This document shows positions 10,201 to 21,156 of a stretch of 64,000 nt of DNA, in pieces; positions within the stretch are counted from its first letter, which is position 1; each line of letters opens with the position of its first letter. Made by a program: the position numbers and the translations under genes. Origin of the DNA: Adineta steineri. Lineage: Eukaryota > Rotifera > Eurotatoria > Adinetida > Adinetidae. Below the pieces are notes generated by a model. The model was not told where the DNA came from. It ran no database searches and worked only from the letters and a program-made list of their open reading frames with translations. Location of the stretch: the NCBI GenBank assembly GCA_905250115.1, contig CAJNOI010000247.1, positions 45,117 through 109,116 on the forward strand, written 5' to 3'.

Positions 10201-13200
10201 ATGAACCAATGTCGTTGATTGATATCGCTAAAAGTAGACAATATGACACAATTGTGAACTATTTGACTAGAGAATTAAACAATCAATTTATTGTATCAAT
10301 TATAAACGATGATCGAAAAAGTGCTCAAAAGTTTGAAGAACTTGGTGTAGATTTTAATTATCAAGACGAACAAAAACGAACAGCATTGCATTATGCTGTA
10401 CAGTATCATGGTGTCGATCTTGTAACATGGTTATGTGATCGTAGAAGTATACCTATGTCAGCTGATGTCAATGGTGATTATCCAATTATGTTAGCAACAC
10501 AAAAAGGTATTTAATTTATTTTAATAATATTTTAATTTTTTGAACAAATGATTATTGATACGCAACTCTCTTCGAGGCACTTGTAATAATCATATAATTA
10601 AAATTTTTAAGAATATTTATGATAGCGAATAGATAAAATGACATATATTCATCTAATCGAAGAAAAATCATTTCTTTTTTTCATTTTTAGGTGACTATCC
10701 TGTTGTCGAGTTATTTATACTCAGATATCCTGCTACAAGAAAACAAACTAATCAAAGTGGTTCTACAGCCTTACAAATAGCGAAAAAACTCGATTATCAA
10801 CGAATCAAACAGCTTATCGAAACTGGTAAACCGGTATTTTCACCTGACGACAACAAGCAACCACAAGGTCCCAAGTATACATCTGATCGGCTTCAAGAAG
10901 CTGCTCAAAAAGGTCAAGTAGCTATCATTCGAGAATTTCGTGAAGATCGTTATGATTCAAGAGATGAAAAGCGACAACTATGTTATCAACTTTTGAAAGT
11001 GGCTGAAAAACACAAACAGTTTCAAATTGTGGATATTCTAAAACCATATTTCGATGAATATCTTAAACCAGATATTCCGTCGGATATTTCTATCGGCGAA
11101 GCAGTCACATTAAATAAACCAAACAAAAAAATTCTTTTAGGATTTTTGACCGGACTAGGTAATGTCGTTACTGAATGTCCCGTTTTACTTGACCCCAGCG
11201 ATCCAAATACCTATCAACAACTCTTTTCTGGTCTTGGCTCAAAACTAATGAAACGATTGAAACAATTAAAAAAAGTAAAAAATGGACAAGATGCAAAGGA
11301 TGTTTATCAACAAGACTCAGCCAATATGGGTGAAAAGTTAAATAAAATTAAAAACGAACTTCAAGTTTTAGTAGAAACAAGAAAAGAGACGATACTTCGC
11401 ATACAAGAGCATGATGAACAACTTTCTAAACAAAAAGATTTATCTGCATTACAACGAAAAGCATTATTTGAAGAGAAAGAATCATATGAACAACAATTGG
11501 TTGCATATGAATGTTCAATTACTCTATATCAACGTGAAGAAGAATCGATTTTAAATCGACAGAAAAATCTTCAATTTATTCAGAACGATACTAATTTATA
11601 TCTATTCTATTGTACAATCGAAAATCGTTTAGAATCCTTGTTCCATAGTGTTTTTGCTGCACAATCGGGTGGACTAAAAGCAACAATACAAACAAAAAAT
11701 TCTACAACGACGGAGTCTTCTAAGGTGGTGTCATCATCAGCACTTCTGACATTTTGTGAGTAGATACTATTTTATTTTTTTCTAAAGGAATAGAAATGGA
11801 ATGTGTTGAGCAATCTTCACTTGCCACTACACGCTTATATCTGATTTCTTCTAACTGTACAGGTTATTCTTTGAAATCTACTAATAACATATGGTTGAAT
11901 ATTTCTTTCGAAATGATACTCGAGATTAGAGGTGGGCAAAGTTAAGACATTTTTAAAATTGAAAGCCGTTCGAAATCGAAGTCTTGCAAACATATATCGA
12001 ATCAAATCACATGTGTTTAAAACTTTTTCTAATCTTAAGGGCGAGTGTGGATGAAGGTAAGGGCAAGGGCGAGTGCTGGCTATTCATGCACATGTACAGA
12101 CACACCTACACCCATGTTCCTTAAACAATATTGTATTCTCTATAATTAATTTCAGACGAGTCAGTCTAAGGATAAATTAAATGTTAGGTGCAAAAGGACG
12201 ATTGTTATTCACAAGACAATTACATTTCGTTACGCTTAAAATAGATTTTGTAATCAAAAGACATTTCATGTTTCTTTGTACATCTAGGTGACGTGATTGT
12301 GAATGCAGTGAAAGAAACACTTGCTGACATATTATCGAAATTAAATCAAAAAGAGCAAAAAGAAGAATGGTATAATATTTCCACTATAGGAACTATTGGA
12401 GAAATTAAACGACTCGCATCGGATACGGCTGGATTCATGACATTATACTATAAAGAACAAATACAATCTATTGATACGAGTTGCAAAATTACAGGAACTA
12501 GTCCCTATAATGATCAATTTCAATGGATAAAAGATGTTTTCATAAATATTCCAAATGAAACAGCAGAGGAGATTCCTGTCATTGTTGTTGCTGATTATGT
12601 AACAGCATGGATTATTCATGCGCTCAAAGTTGACAGGAAAGAGATCAAATTAGACAAACCACTGCCACAACAATTGTGGTATTTAGTTGCCAAAAAGAAT
12701 ATTATTGAACAAGGGTCATCAAATGAAGCATTTGAAATCGTCAGTGTAAAAGCTGGACAACAACGAATTCCTTTAAAAAAGAAAAAGACGAATATGAATA
12801 ATGAAGAAAGTCCAGTATATGTGCAATTGCGTTACCTGATTGGTTGCGTATCAGTCGTAGGTCTTACAGGAGAAATCTACCAATACTCAGTCTCCCTCGA
12901 ACGATCAACCGAACAGAATTTTGATGATCTAGACATTTTCGGTTATGTTTATGCATCAGTGTTCTCCTCTGATGAGAATATATTACAATCTATTGTTACT
13001 GGAAGAGGAATGCAGCTAGCCATGAGAAATGATCAAAATGATATTATTACAAAACTGGACGAAATGAAACAGCTTGCAAAACTATTCAATTTTGAAGAAA
13101 TGGAACGAGCAAATCAATCATGCGTTAGCAAAGACACAATCAATCAAGTTGCACAAGTGTTACGTGAACAGAAGATGTTTGCCAATGTGTCAGATGTAAA

Positions 13201-14101
13201 AGCTGAACTAAACAAAGTTCGAAAAGTAATTGGTTTCACTGTTGACACTTTAAAAGAAGATATTCAGAAGAAAGTTGAATTCTATCAAACATCTATTAAT
13301 GCTGCACACGAACAGATTCAACAAGAATCTACAAAAAACCGAAAAACTATGGAACATGATAATGAAGAGCGATACAATCAAGCAATAAACAAACTATCTC
13401 ACCAATTGAAAGAAATGAAAATGAATTTGGAGGAAGTCATTAATCAACGCATGAATATCATTGAAACTGAAATGCGAAATAAAACGGAAGAAATATTAGC
13501 TATTTCAAAGGCAGCCAAAGATCATTCTGATTCCGCACTTATCCAAGCGACGCAAGCTGCTCGGGCTAGTGAAAAATCTGCAAAATCAAGCGAAGAAAAT
13601 ACCAAACATTCTCAGCAATTAGTACAATCAATAGAACAACGCCGTCAAGAATTGCAATTATTTATTAATCAGTGCGAACAAAAAGTCCAAACAACAAATA
13701 CAGAGCTGAAGAATTCGTTTGAACAAAACGTCTTAGGAATTCGTACCCGATTTGAAAAAGAACTCGATGACAATAAACGAGTTACTACCGAGCTGGCTAC
13801 AAATGCTAAAGAATCATCAAAAGCTGCTCAAGATGCGATGTCAAGTGCTCGAGATCTAACGAAAATAACGAAAGAGGAACTTCAAATTCAAAAAACAGAA
13901 TCAAAGAAAATACTCTCAGATGCACACGAAGCACGTCGACAGAGTGAACGGTCAGCAGACTTTTCTAAAGAAGCTGAAAAACAAGCGAGACGAGCAGTAG
14001 ATACAAATACAGCAGAACTCAAGAAATTGACTGAAATGTTTAAAAAAATGCAGGAAACAATACAGAGACTAGAAAAGTTGGAGAAAAAAGCCGAATCTTA
14101 A
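7299..14101 (+). CDS. Giant ankyrin-repeat protein with C-terminal coiled coil
   Basis: Three exons (7299-10506, 10691-11755, 12288-14101) join in frame to 2,028 aa. Introns are 184 and 532 bp. Residues 1-1230 carry scattered, often degenerate ankyrin repeats; the clearest are near 205-270, 450-560 (TILHLAC, TPLHLATKNRHL), 920-990 and 1030-1150 (TALHYAVQYHGVDLV). The middle (about 1250-1425) is helical and Lys/Gln/Glu-rich. Exon 3 begins with an unrecognised globular region of about 260 residues (DVIVNAVKETLADIL, VIVVADYVTAWIIHAL). From about 1690 to the end it forms a long coiled coil rich in Gln, Glu, Lys and Ala. No signal peptide or membrane segment is seen, so a cytoplasmic scaffold is likely. 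I do not recognise a named orthologue. Intron 2 carries a telomere-like island. Confidence 0.85.
12036..12113. repeat. Telomere-like fold-back island inside intron 2 of the ankyrin gene
   Basis: It starts TCTTAAGGGCGAGTGTGG (from about 12032) and ends CACCTACACCCATGTTCCTTAA, so the outer ends CTTAAGG and CCTTAA mirror each other. It lies wholly within the 532-bp intron, which is about ten times the usual intron length here. Confidence 0.6.
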
Positions 14102-14152
14102 TAATAAAAACGTTTTATCATTGAAAGACAGATGGGTCTATTTTTGTTTCAT

Positions 14153-14292
14153 GAGGGTGGGTGGATGGGTGAGTATGGGATGTGGGTGTGAGAGAGTGTC
14201 CGAATGTGTGGGCGGTGATGAGGCGGGTGTGCGAGGGTATGTGGGTAATGAATGAGAAGAATATACAAAACCTCAAGCACATCCACACCCGT
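14153..14292. repeat. Telomere-like island downstream of the ankyrin gene
   Basis: This is the longest G-rich arm in the window: about 100 bp of GGGTGGGTGGATGGG, GGATGTGGGTGTGAG and related units, followed by a short C-rich arm (CACATCCACACCCG). It starts about 50 bp after the stop codon of the ankyrin gene. The stretch 14293-14618 holds no recognisable gene. Confidence 0.65.
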
Positions 14293-14618
14293 TGTTCTAT
14301 GTTCGAACTATTTAGGTAAATCGTTAAATCATGCAATCTCAGTGATACAAAGCACTATACCTCATTTTAAGATCTCTCTTTTACAGAGCCGGTATCAATC
14401 GTTTTTCTCCCACAAATTTCATACAACTAGCCTCAAGTGTTCTCGATATAAACCAGTACTGAGTTTACAACTCATTAAAAAAATGCAAGAAGACAATAGC
14501 AGTTATAATACTTTTATGAGTTACTTTTGATAAGAGAAAGGTATAAAAACGCAAATGCCGCATACATTCGCCGGTTATAATACAATTTGAATGGCTAGTA
14601 TATTTTATTTACTGGTGA

Positions 14619-14655
14619 TCTTGAGGGTGTGGGTGTGAGATGTGGGTGAGAGAAG
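14619..14655. repeat. Telomere-like island truncated by an assembly gap
   Basis: ATCTTGAGGGTGTGGGTGTG followed by AGATGTGGGTGAGAG runs almost to the 100-N gap at 14664-14763. Its start repeats the terminal motif of the islands at 976 and 6837. Confidence 0.6.
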
Positions 14656-14663
14656 ACAAAAAA

Positions 14664-14763
14664 NNNNNNNNNNNNNNNNNNNNNNNNNNNNNNNNNNNNN
14701 NNNNNNNNNNNNNNNNNNNNNNNNNNNNNNNNNNNNNNNNNNNNNNNNNNNNNNNNNNNNNNN
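14664..14763. other. 100-N assembly gap
   Basis: A block of exactly 100 N, a standard unknown-length placeholder. It removes the 3' part of the membrane-protein gene that starts at 15410. Confidence 0.95.
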
Positions 14764-15410
14764 AGAATAATTTGAAATATTTTCATGCCAGTCGGTTGAT
14801 TTTTCATCGTACCTCGCACAAGACGATAAGTAGCGTTAGGTTTCCAAATATAGAATTCGTAAAGTACATCAATAGAAACAACAAGTAAGATAGGAAATTG
14901 AATTGCTAATACGATATATGTAAACATATTCGAAAAGATCATAAATGTTGTTGCTCGTAATTGTAAACAGGGTGTTACATAATTGAATGCAAATAAAACC
15001 ATCACTGGAATACTCATGGAACTTTTATAGAGAACTGATCGTAAAATACGAAGAAATTTAGTACAACCATGAATATTTTCTTTGTGCATGTATTCGAGAA
15101 TAGAACCAACAATACTGTTAATAAATGCCAACATCAATGCTCCCCAGAAACAAAATAAAAATAAAAAATGTCTTTTACTACGTATAACAAGCCAGTCGAC
15201 TTCACCATAACTGTACGTTGTTCCAACAAGTGTACAGTCGTCTTTCTGATGTCCATGTTTTACTACCATATATGTGTGATTAGTAATACTTTCATAGCGA
15301 TATTTGCCTTTCTTCGTATATTGATAAAATGAATACAAATGATAGATAAATAAAAGAAGGGTCACTACAATAGATACAATGAGTAATATGATACGAATAA
15401 TGTTTGGCAT
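14764..15410 (-). CDS. Four-pass membrane protein of unknown function (3' end lost in gap)
   Basis: An uninterrupted frame from ATG 15410 gives about 215 residues before the gap. It shows a hydrophobic N-terminal segment (about 5-28, IIRIILLIVSIVVTLLLF), a loop of about 60 residues with Cys and basic residues, and three more hydrophobic stretches (about 84-106, 132-150 and 158-188). The sequence after the fourth segment, WKPNATYRLVRGTMKNQPTG, looks cytosolic or luminal. I recognise no family motif. The frame happens to continue past the gap into the telomere-like island, but that part should not be trusted. The true C-terminus is unknown. Confidence 0.6.
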
Positions 15411-16746
15411 TGCTTTGAGCAGAATTTGTTATAAAAACTCACTACAAATAATAGTAGACAGCGTATGTAGATTTGCTTTCTGTCTTTTAAAAACAGCAGA
15501 AGCAATGAAATATGAAAGCAAAAAAAGAATCATATTCAAGCGTCTATTTTTCTTTCTTTATATATATATTCTTACCTATACATTCATCAGACAATGAATA
15601 ATCAAAAAAAGTAAAGAAAAAAAACCGTTTACTGCTGAGTAATATGCATCTAACGTCTACGACAGAAAAAAAAGGCCTTAAAATAATTCACGGCGAAGCA
15701 GTTTCAATCGGACGACCATGAAAAAAACAGATGCAGAGCAATATTAACATATTTTATTATACAAAAGAAAACTTTTCTATGGTCGAAGAACACGTATTTG
15801 TATAGGAAGAGGAAAAAACTATCGAGTATGCATCTCCATCTTGCAATTCTATTTCAATTTACTCTTATAAAAAAAATAGATTATCGCCCGGGGGAGAATC
15901 GATTAAAATTTGCCACAGTAACTATCAAATCGAACGACTACTGAGTTACTCTTGTGACTAACGAGCAGATAACAAAGGTGTATGTCTTCTTCTTCTTCTT
16001 ATTCTTCAGCATACACCCGTATCTTAAAACATCTGCTGCGATATTGAGTGATATAAAGCAAACTTTACCTTGAAAATGATGTATAGTTACTTCGTCAGTA
16101 ATAAATGTTTGAAGCCACGAAATCACAGGAGCACTAAAAAAGCTATTCATTGAAAAAAAAGTATATACATAAAATAATATAAATGAGTATTTTACAGAAA
16201 TAAATTTCTTTTCCTATTAAAGAAAATTTTTACTTACTAGATTAAAGAAATGATAAGATGAAGAATTCATGAAATTAATAACTGAGATAAACATATCCAA
16301 GTTGATATGAAAAAAAAATTATAATTAAATTTTAGAATACAATTTCTAATGAGTAATAAGGACATCTTTGTGCAGAATATAGTACATAAAAATACAAAAT
16401 TTCCTGAAATTACTATATGCATTAGCTAATTTTTTATCTTTATTTCATATTGAAATATTAACTAATACACAGTTGTCGAAACTAGGATAAGTTTAGTGTC
16501 TAATATACGAAACCCTGAGTGAACTCACCGAATCTGCAGAAAGTTTCGTATCAGATTTTCTGAACTTAAATGATATATGATATTCTTCTTTATATGTTAG
16601 TGAATTAATTTATAATAAATTATAACGTAGATGACTCTGTCAACCATTTCGTTATGTAAATATGACTTCTATCGGTTACCTTCAATTACCAATAAAATTT
16701 TGAAGTGTCATATGAAAATTAAACATCAATCATTTACTAAAATTAG
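15411..16746. other. Gene-poor stretch with one orphan exon-like frame
   Basis: Apart from the short frame at 16068-16150 (listed separately) I see only AT-rich sequence and homopurine or homopyrimidine runs. The last few hundred bases presumably hold the promoter and leader of EMC2. Confidence 0.4.
16068..16150 (-). CDS. Orphan exon-like frame resembling the start of a HOOK-domain protein
   Basis: ATG 16150 opens a frame encoding MNSFFSAPVISWLQTF and 11 more residues, followed by GTAAAG, a usable splice donor. The pattern, an acidic or hydrophobic start followed by S-P-L-hydrophobic-x-W-hydrophobic-x-T-F, is like the N-terminus of Girdin/CCDC88 and Hook proteins. No following exon of that family is found downstream on the minus strand, so this may be a relic or a chance match. 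I am not sure it is coding. Confidence 0.2.
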
Positions 16747-17595
16747 ATGCAATCTGCTGTTGAAAAACTTCGTACATATCGTGAAGAAAATTATCGTTCA
16801 TATGATGAAATCGTTCAACTATGGACAGAAGTTTTATCTAAACGTAATTTATCATCATTAGGCGATGAAAAATGGTTAATACTTGAACAAGTATTTAAAT
16901 CTGCTCTACATTCTTCTCGACGATCAATTGCTTATGAATGTCTTGAGCAATTAATAAAACAATTTCAATCAACAAGTCGTCGTATATCTATATTACAAGG
17001 AATGTATTACGAATCAATAGGTGAATATAATAAAGCTGAAGAAATATATTCAACATTATTGAAAGATAATGAAACAGATGGAATTGTACGTAAAAGACAA
17101 ATAAGTATTTTAAAAGATCAAAATAAAATAAATGAAGCAATCAGTGAATTAACTTCATATTTAGAAGTTTATCAAGTAAATAGAATAATGATTTATAATT
17201 TATTCTTATATAATTTATTTAAGGCTGATCAAGAAGCATGGAGTGAATTATGTGATCTTTATTTATCGGAACATGATTATAAAAAAGCAGCATTTTGTGC
17301 TGAAGAACTTCTTTTAATAAATCCACATAATCATTTAAATCATCAACGTTATGCATCGATTTGTTATTCACAAGGTGATTATGAAAACGCTCGAACTTAT
17401 TATTTTAGTACAATTAAATATAATCCAAATAATATAAGAGCTTTATATGGAATTATATTGACATCAGCACATATAAAATCAACAACAAATGTTGAAAATA
17501 ATAATATAATTATCGAACAGATACTTAAAAAATACAAAGAACAAGCACCTGATCTTCTTCCAATTGTTGAAAAGACATTACAAGATTTTATTTGA
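16747..17595 (+). CDS. EMC2: ER membrane protein complex subunit 2
   Basis: EMC2 is the cytosolic TPR scaffold of the EMC, the insertase that places tail-anchored and multipass proteins in the ER membrane. The match runs the full length: REEN near the start, GDEKWLILEQV, the TPR GMYYESIGEYNKAEEIY, AISELTSYLE, DQEAWSELCDLYLSEHDYKK, AAFCAEELLLINPHNHLNHQ and the C-terminal IRALYGI. The whole interval is open, but 17176-17223 (48 bp, GTAAAT..TTTAAG) is almost surely an intron. It would insert 16 hydrophobic residues between LEVYQ and ADQEAW, where the family has none. Spliced, the protein is 266 aa (exons 16747-17175 and 17224-17595), a little shorter than the vertebrate protein at the C-terminus. 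Confidence 0.92.
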   Translation: MQSAVEKLRTYREENYRSYDEIVQLWTEVLSKRNLSSLGDEKWLILEQVFKSALHSSRRSIAYECLEQLIKQFQSTSRRISILQGMYYESIGEYNKAEEIYSTLLKDNETDGIVRKRQISILKDQNKINEAISELTSYLEVYQVNRIMIYNLFLYNLFKADQEAWSELCDLYLSEHDYKKAAFCAEELLLINPHNHLNHQRYASICYSQGDYENARTYYFSTIKYNPNNIRALYGIILTSAHIKSTTNVENNNIIIEQILKKYKEQAPDLLPIVEKTLQDFI

Positions 17596-18067
17596 CCGTT
17601 ACATAGTATTTTTTTATTTATTTATATAATAAATATCTAATATTTTTTGGCAATGACTTTGAACAATATGCCCGTTCGGAGTGATGTGAGTCATCGGTGA
17701 CTCGTGATATGGTTTAACGGGAAAAAAAATGATAGAAAAAAAACGAATTTTCTTCTTTTTTCCTAAACAACGAATTTGTCGTAAGCGGTACAGAAAGTTT
17801 TGATTCTGTTTGGTATCGTTGTATTTAGTTCTTTTTGTTATTATTGACTGATTTTCTCATAGCAGTCCGCACTTTGTGTACATAGATCCTTTCATTCTAT
17901 AGCCACATTCACATCCTCGAAACTCTGTGTGATTATGAAAAATTATTTAAATTAAAGATAAATTTATTTTATTGTATTTTATCTATAAGATTAGCGATGT
18001 ATTCGATACATCTGTATCGTTAATACGAGAGAATCAATGTTAAGAAAAATAAAACTAGTGAATTTGA
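17596..18067. other. Intergenic between convergent EMC2 and the WrbA-type gene
   Basis: It contains a possible polyadenylation signal for EMC2 (AATAAA near 17627) and a short palindrome GAGTCATCGGTGACTC at about 17688-17703. No gene is visible. Confidence 0.4.
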
Positions 18068-19068
18068 TCAACGTGCTAGTTTTTTCACAACTTTTGCGAA
18101 TTGATGCCCTTGACTTTTAGCAAGATCCAATTCAAGTTCACTTGGTTGTCTTGAACCGTCACCGGCAAGTGTACCCGCACCTAAATACGATGAAGAAAAG
18201 AAAATTTAGAGAAGAAAAACAAAATGAATGAATTTACCATATGCTGATCCACCATGTACTTCATCATTGCTCTGTAAACGTTTATTCTTGTAACCGAGTG
18301 GTACAAAAATCATCCCAAGATGAGCAAAAAAGGTCACACAGGTGAGTGCTGTAGTTTCTTGACCACCACCGATCGAACCTGTTGAGAAGAAGACGCCTAC
18401 CTATTACAAAAGTATATGATAATATTCTAAGAGAGAGTAAACGAAAAAACTTACTGGCTTGCCGAAAAGTGCGTCAGACATCCAGTGACCACCACATTGG
18501 TCAAATAGAGCACGGACCTGTGTTGGTGTCGAGCCAAAACGAGTAGGTATACCAAAAATGATACCATCAGCCTCGGGTAACTGTTCGGCTTTGATAATTG
18601 GTATTTGGCTATTCTTTTCTTTAGCATGCATTTTAGCAAGAACTTCAGCGGGTAATGTTTCAGCTATTTGAAATAGACGACATTCACAGCCTGTAGATTC
18701 AACACCGTCACAGACTTCTTTTGCCATACGTTCAATATGTCCATACATCGAATAATAGATTACAAATATTACTGGACGTCTCTACATTTGAATAAAGAAA
18801 TTTCCTTTCACTCTGAGACATGTAACAAATCTACTTACTCTATCACTGCGATGGTGTCTACTGTTTGCAGTTTCTGTAGATCTCGATGATTGACGTCGCT
18901 CTGGTTCATTATTTTGGGAAACAGTCGACGATGATATTGGCCGTTGTTCACCACTTCTTTGAGAACCACTATAAACATACACTATAGTATTTCGAACGAA
19001 CCAGTAGAAAATAAGATTACTAACCTTTCTCGTTGTTGACTAATAGGTTGTGAAGCATAACTGGACAT
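18068..19068 (-). CDS. WrbA-type NAD(P)H:quinone oxidoreductase with disordered N-terminal extension
   Basis: Five exons (19068-19025, 18968-18839, 18781-18455, 18400-18238, 18180-18068) join to 258 aa. Residues 1-58 are Ser, Gln and Arg-rich and look disordered. From [20 protein letters not shown] the flavodoxin-like WrbA fold begins, with the FMN-phosphate loop around YSMYGH. It goes on through [53 protein letters not shown] and the end motif [22 protein letters not shown]. The family reduces quinones by two electrons using NAD(P)H and FMN. WrbA proteins are usual in bacteria, fungi and plants and rare in animals, so horizontal origin is possible, although the gene now has four normal small introns. 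Naming above family level is not justified. Confidence 0.9.
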
Positions 19069-19390
19069 ATTGTTAAAATTATTTATCTGGAAATCGTTTA
19101 AATAGAAACAATTCATGTCAAAAGTTCTGCTGTTGCTTCCTTTAACAGACTATCTACAAGACTTCTTATGCCATATCTGATATGAAATCGTAATAGTAAT
19201 GTTAATCTTTCATAGTTTTTTTTATAATGACAACAACGGTGATGAATTCATCAGTATCTTCTGCAGATCCTTAGGAACTCTCCTCGTCATCTTTCTTTTA
19301 CTAACAGACTTGTTACCTTACCTTACCTTACCTTTATTTTATGTAATTAACGTCAATATAATTTCCATGTTTATATAGTAGAGATAAAAT

Positions 19391-20907
19391 AGAGAGTAAG
19401 AAAAACAACGTAATATACCTCTGTACACTAATATAACATGATGACGACGCAAAAAAAACCGCATCGTCACTATCAATAACAAATATCTTTCAAAAAGCAA
19501 TCATAGCGATGTTTACTGAAGTATAGTGATGATGCATTTTATTTAGCAAGAAGAATTGTAGTGAGTACCAATATTCTGTTCTTCTATTTTATTTACATCG
19601 ATTAGATGCACTGACGGAATAACAAATTTTTTCATAAAAGTACAATTATGTTATCAGAGCGACCGACAAAATTATTGCACTACTTTTAGAAAAACAACTA
19701 ATGAAAAAAAAACACTCCGAATAAAGAGAAAATGATTCGTACATTGTTTTGTCATACATAAGATGAGAATAGGGAAAAAATTCACAGCTGTTACTATCAA
19801 TATAACATATCTAAAAAAAAAAAACTTTTACAAACACTACTGAAATAGATATGTTATGTAGCACTCAATAAAGTAAAGCAAAGCTCCCAAAATGTTGCAT
19901 CAAGCATCTGTAAATCTGCAATGAATTCTGAAAGTCAGGATACACTAGTTAAATTTTTCTCCAAGTCTATCGTAACCGAATTGAGATATTTCAGAGCCAG
20001 TAGATAACTAGTTGATAGATTTTGAAATACATTGATTTTTTTCAAACAGTTAAAATTTTTGTTTTTGCGGTTATTTTCAACAGCGGTTACACTCATTGAA
20101 TAGATAAAATGTCATGATCAACCGCTATGCATTAGGAGAGTTGTACATAAAACAAACAGAACAAATCTTGCGTATCATTTACTATGAAATTATTGTTTAT
20201 CACGAAATAAAACATTTTTTTTTCAATTTGTTTCATGTTTTTCTTTGCCATTTATTGGTTTTCATTTAGAAATACTTCGGTCGCTCTTTGCATGAATTAT
20301 TCAATCTCGTATGGCATAAAATCAAATAATAACTACGCATCTCATGTTCAGAAATATCTATAAGAGAAATTGTGATACAAACACCAATTAGTACTATATT
20401 CTAGAGGTGTACACTGTTTGTTATAAATCTACCAACTAGTTAATCATCAGATAACGAAAGAAATCGGACTTGAAGTGGATTGACTGAATTATATGTGTAC
20501 ATAGTATTCCCCCCACGTTTTTCTATGTTTACACTTTTCTCCAAAAAATGCGAACACATCGAGCAAATATACATGCACACAGTATTACACCTATGTTCTA
20601 TGTACGACTGTCATAATGCTTGATTTTGAATTGAATAGGTACGAACATGAAATATAATTCTTCTTCTTTGAGAAAAATATTATTCGTTAAGTGTACACGA
20701 TTGACGTAAATATAATATAAGAACAGAATATTGATACTCATTACGATTCTTCTTATTAAAACGCATCGTCACCATACCTTAGTAAACATCGTTATGATTG
20801 CTATTTGAAAGATATTTGTTATTGATAGTGATGATACTTTTTTCTTGCGTTGTCAACATGTGATGTTATTATATACAGGTATTACTTTATTTTTCTTATT
20901 CTTCACA
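19391..20907. repeat. Large inverted repeat with arms of about 210 bp
   Basis: The left arm (about 19391-19605) reappears in reverse complement at about 20699-20907. The best-kept block is 19461-19535 against 20762-20836, with nearly 90 percent identity by eye (shared core CAATAACAAATATCTTTCAA). Similarity continues outward through GTAAGAAAAACAACGTAATA and inward through AATATTCTGTTCTT. Each arm also ends its core with GCATCGTCACTAT and ATAGTGATGATGC, a nested inverted repeat. The 1.1 kb between the arms has no coding potential I can see. The remaining intergenic sequence between 19069 and 21156 is AT-rich and featureless. Confidence 0.7.
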
Positions 20908-21156
20908 AGAAAGAATAAATCTAAATAGACTCGTTATATTTGTAAAATAAACATAAAAATTAATAAATACAAAAAGTATTGTTACAAGTTCCGACAAACC
21001 TAATTCAATGTACACCCTAAAAATTCCATACGTTAAAAGTAATAGAAAAGATTATATAGCGAATGAAACTTCATTTTTTTTTATTGAAAATTTTGTCAAC
21101 AAATGTTTTAAGTGTTCTAAAAGATATTAAAAAAAGTATATTTGTTTCTTAAATAG

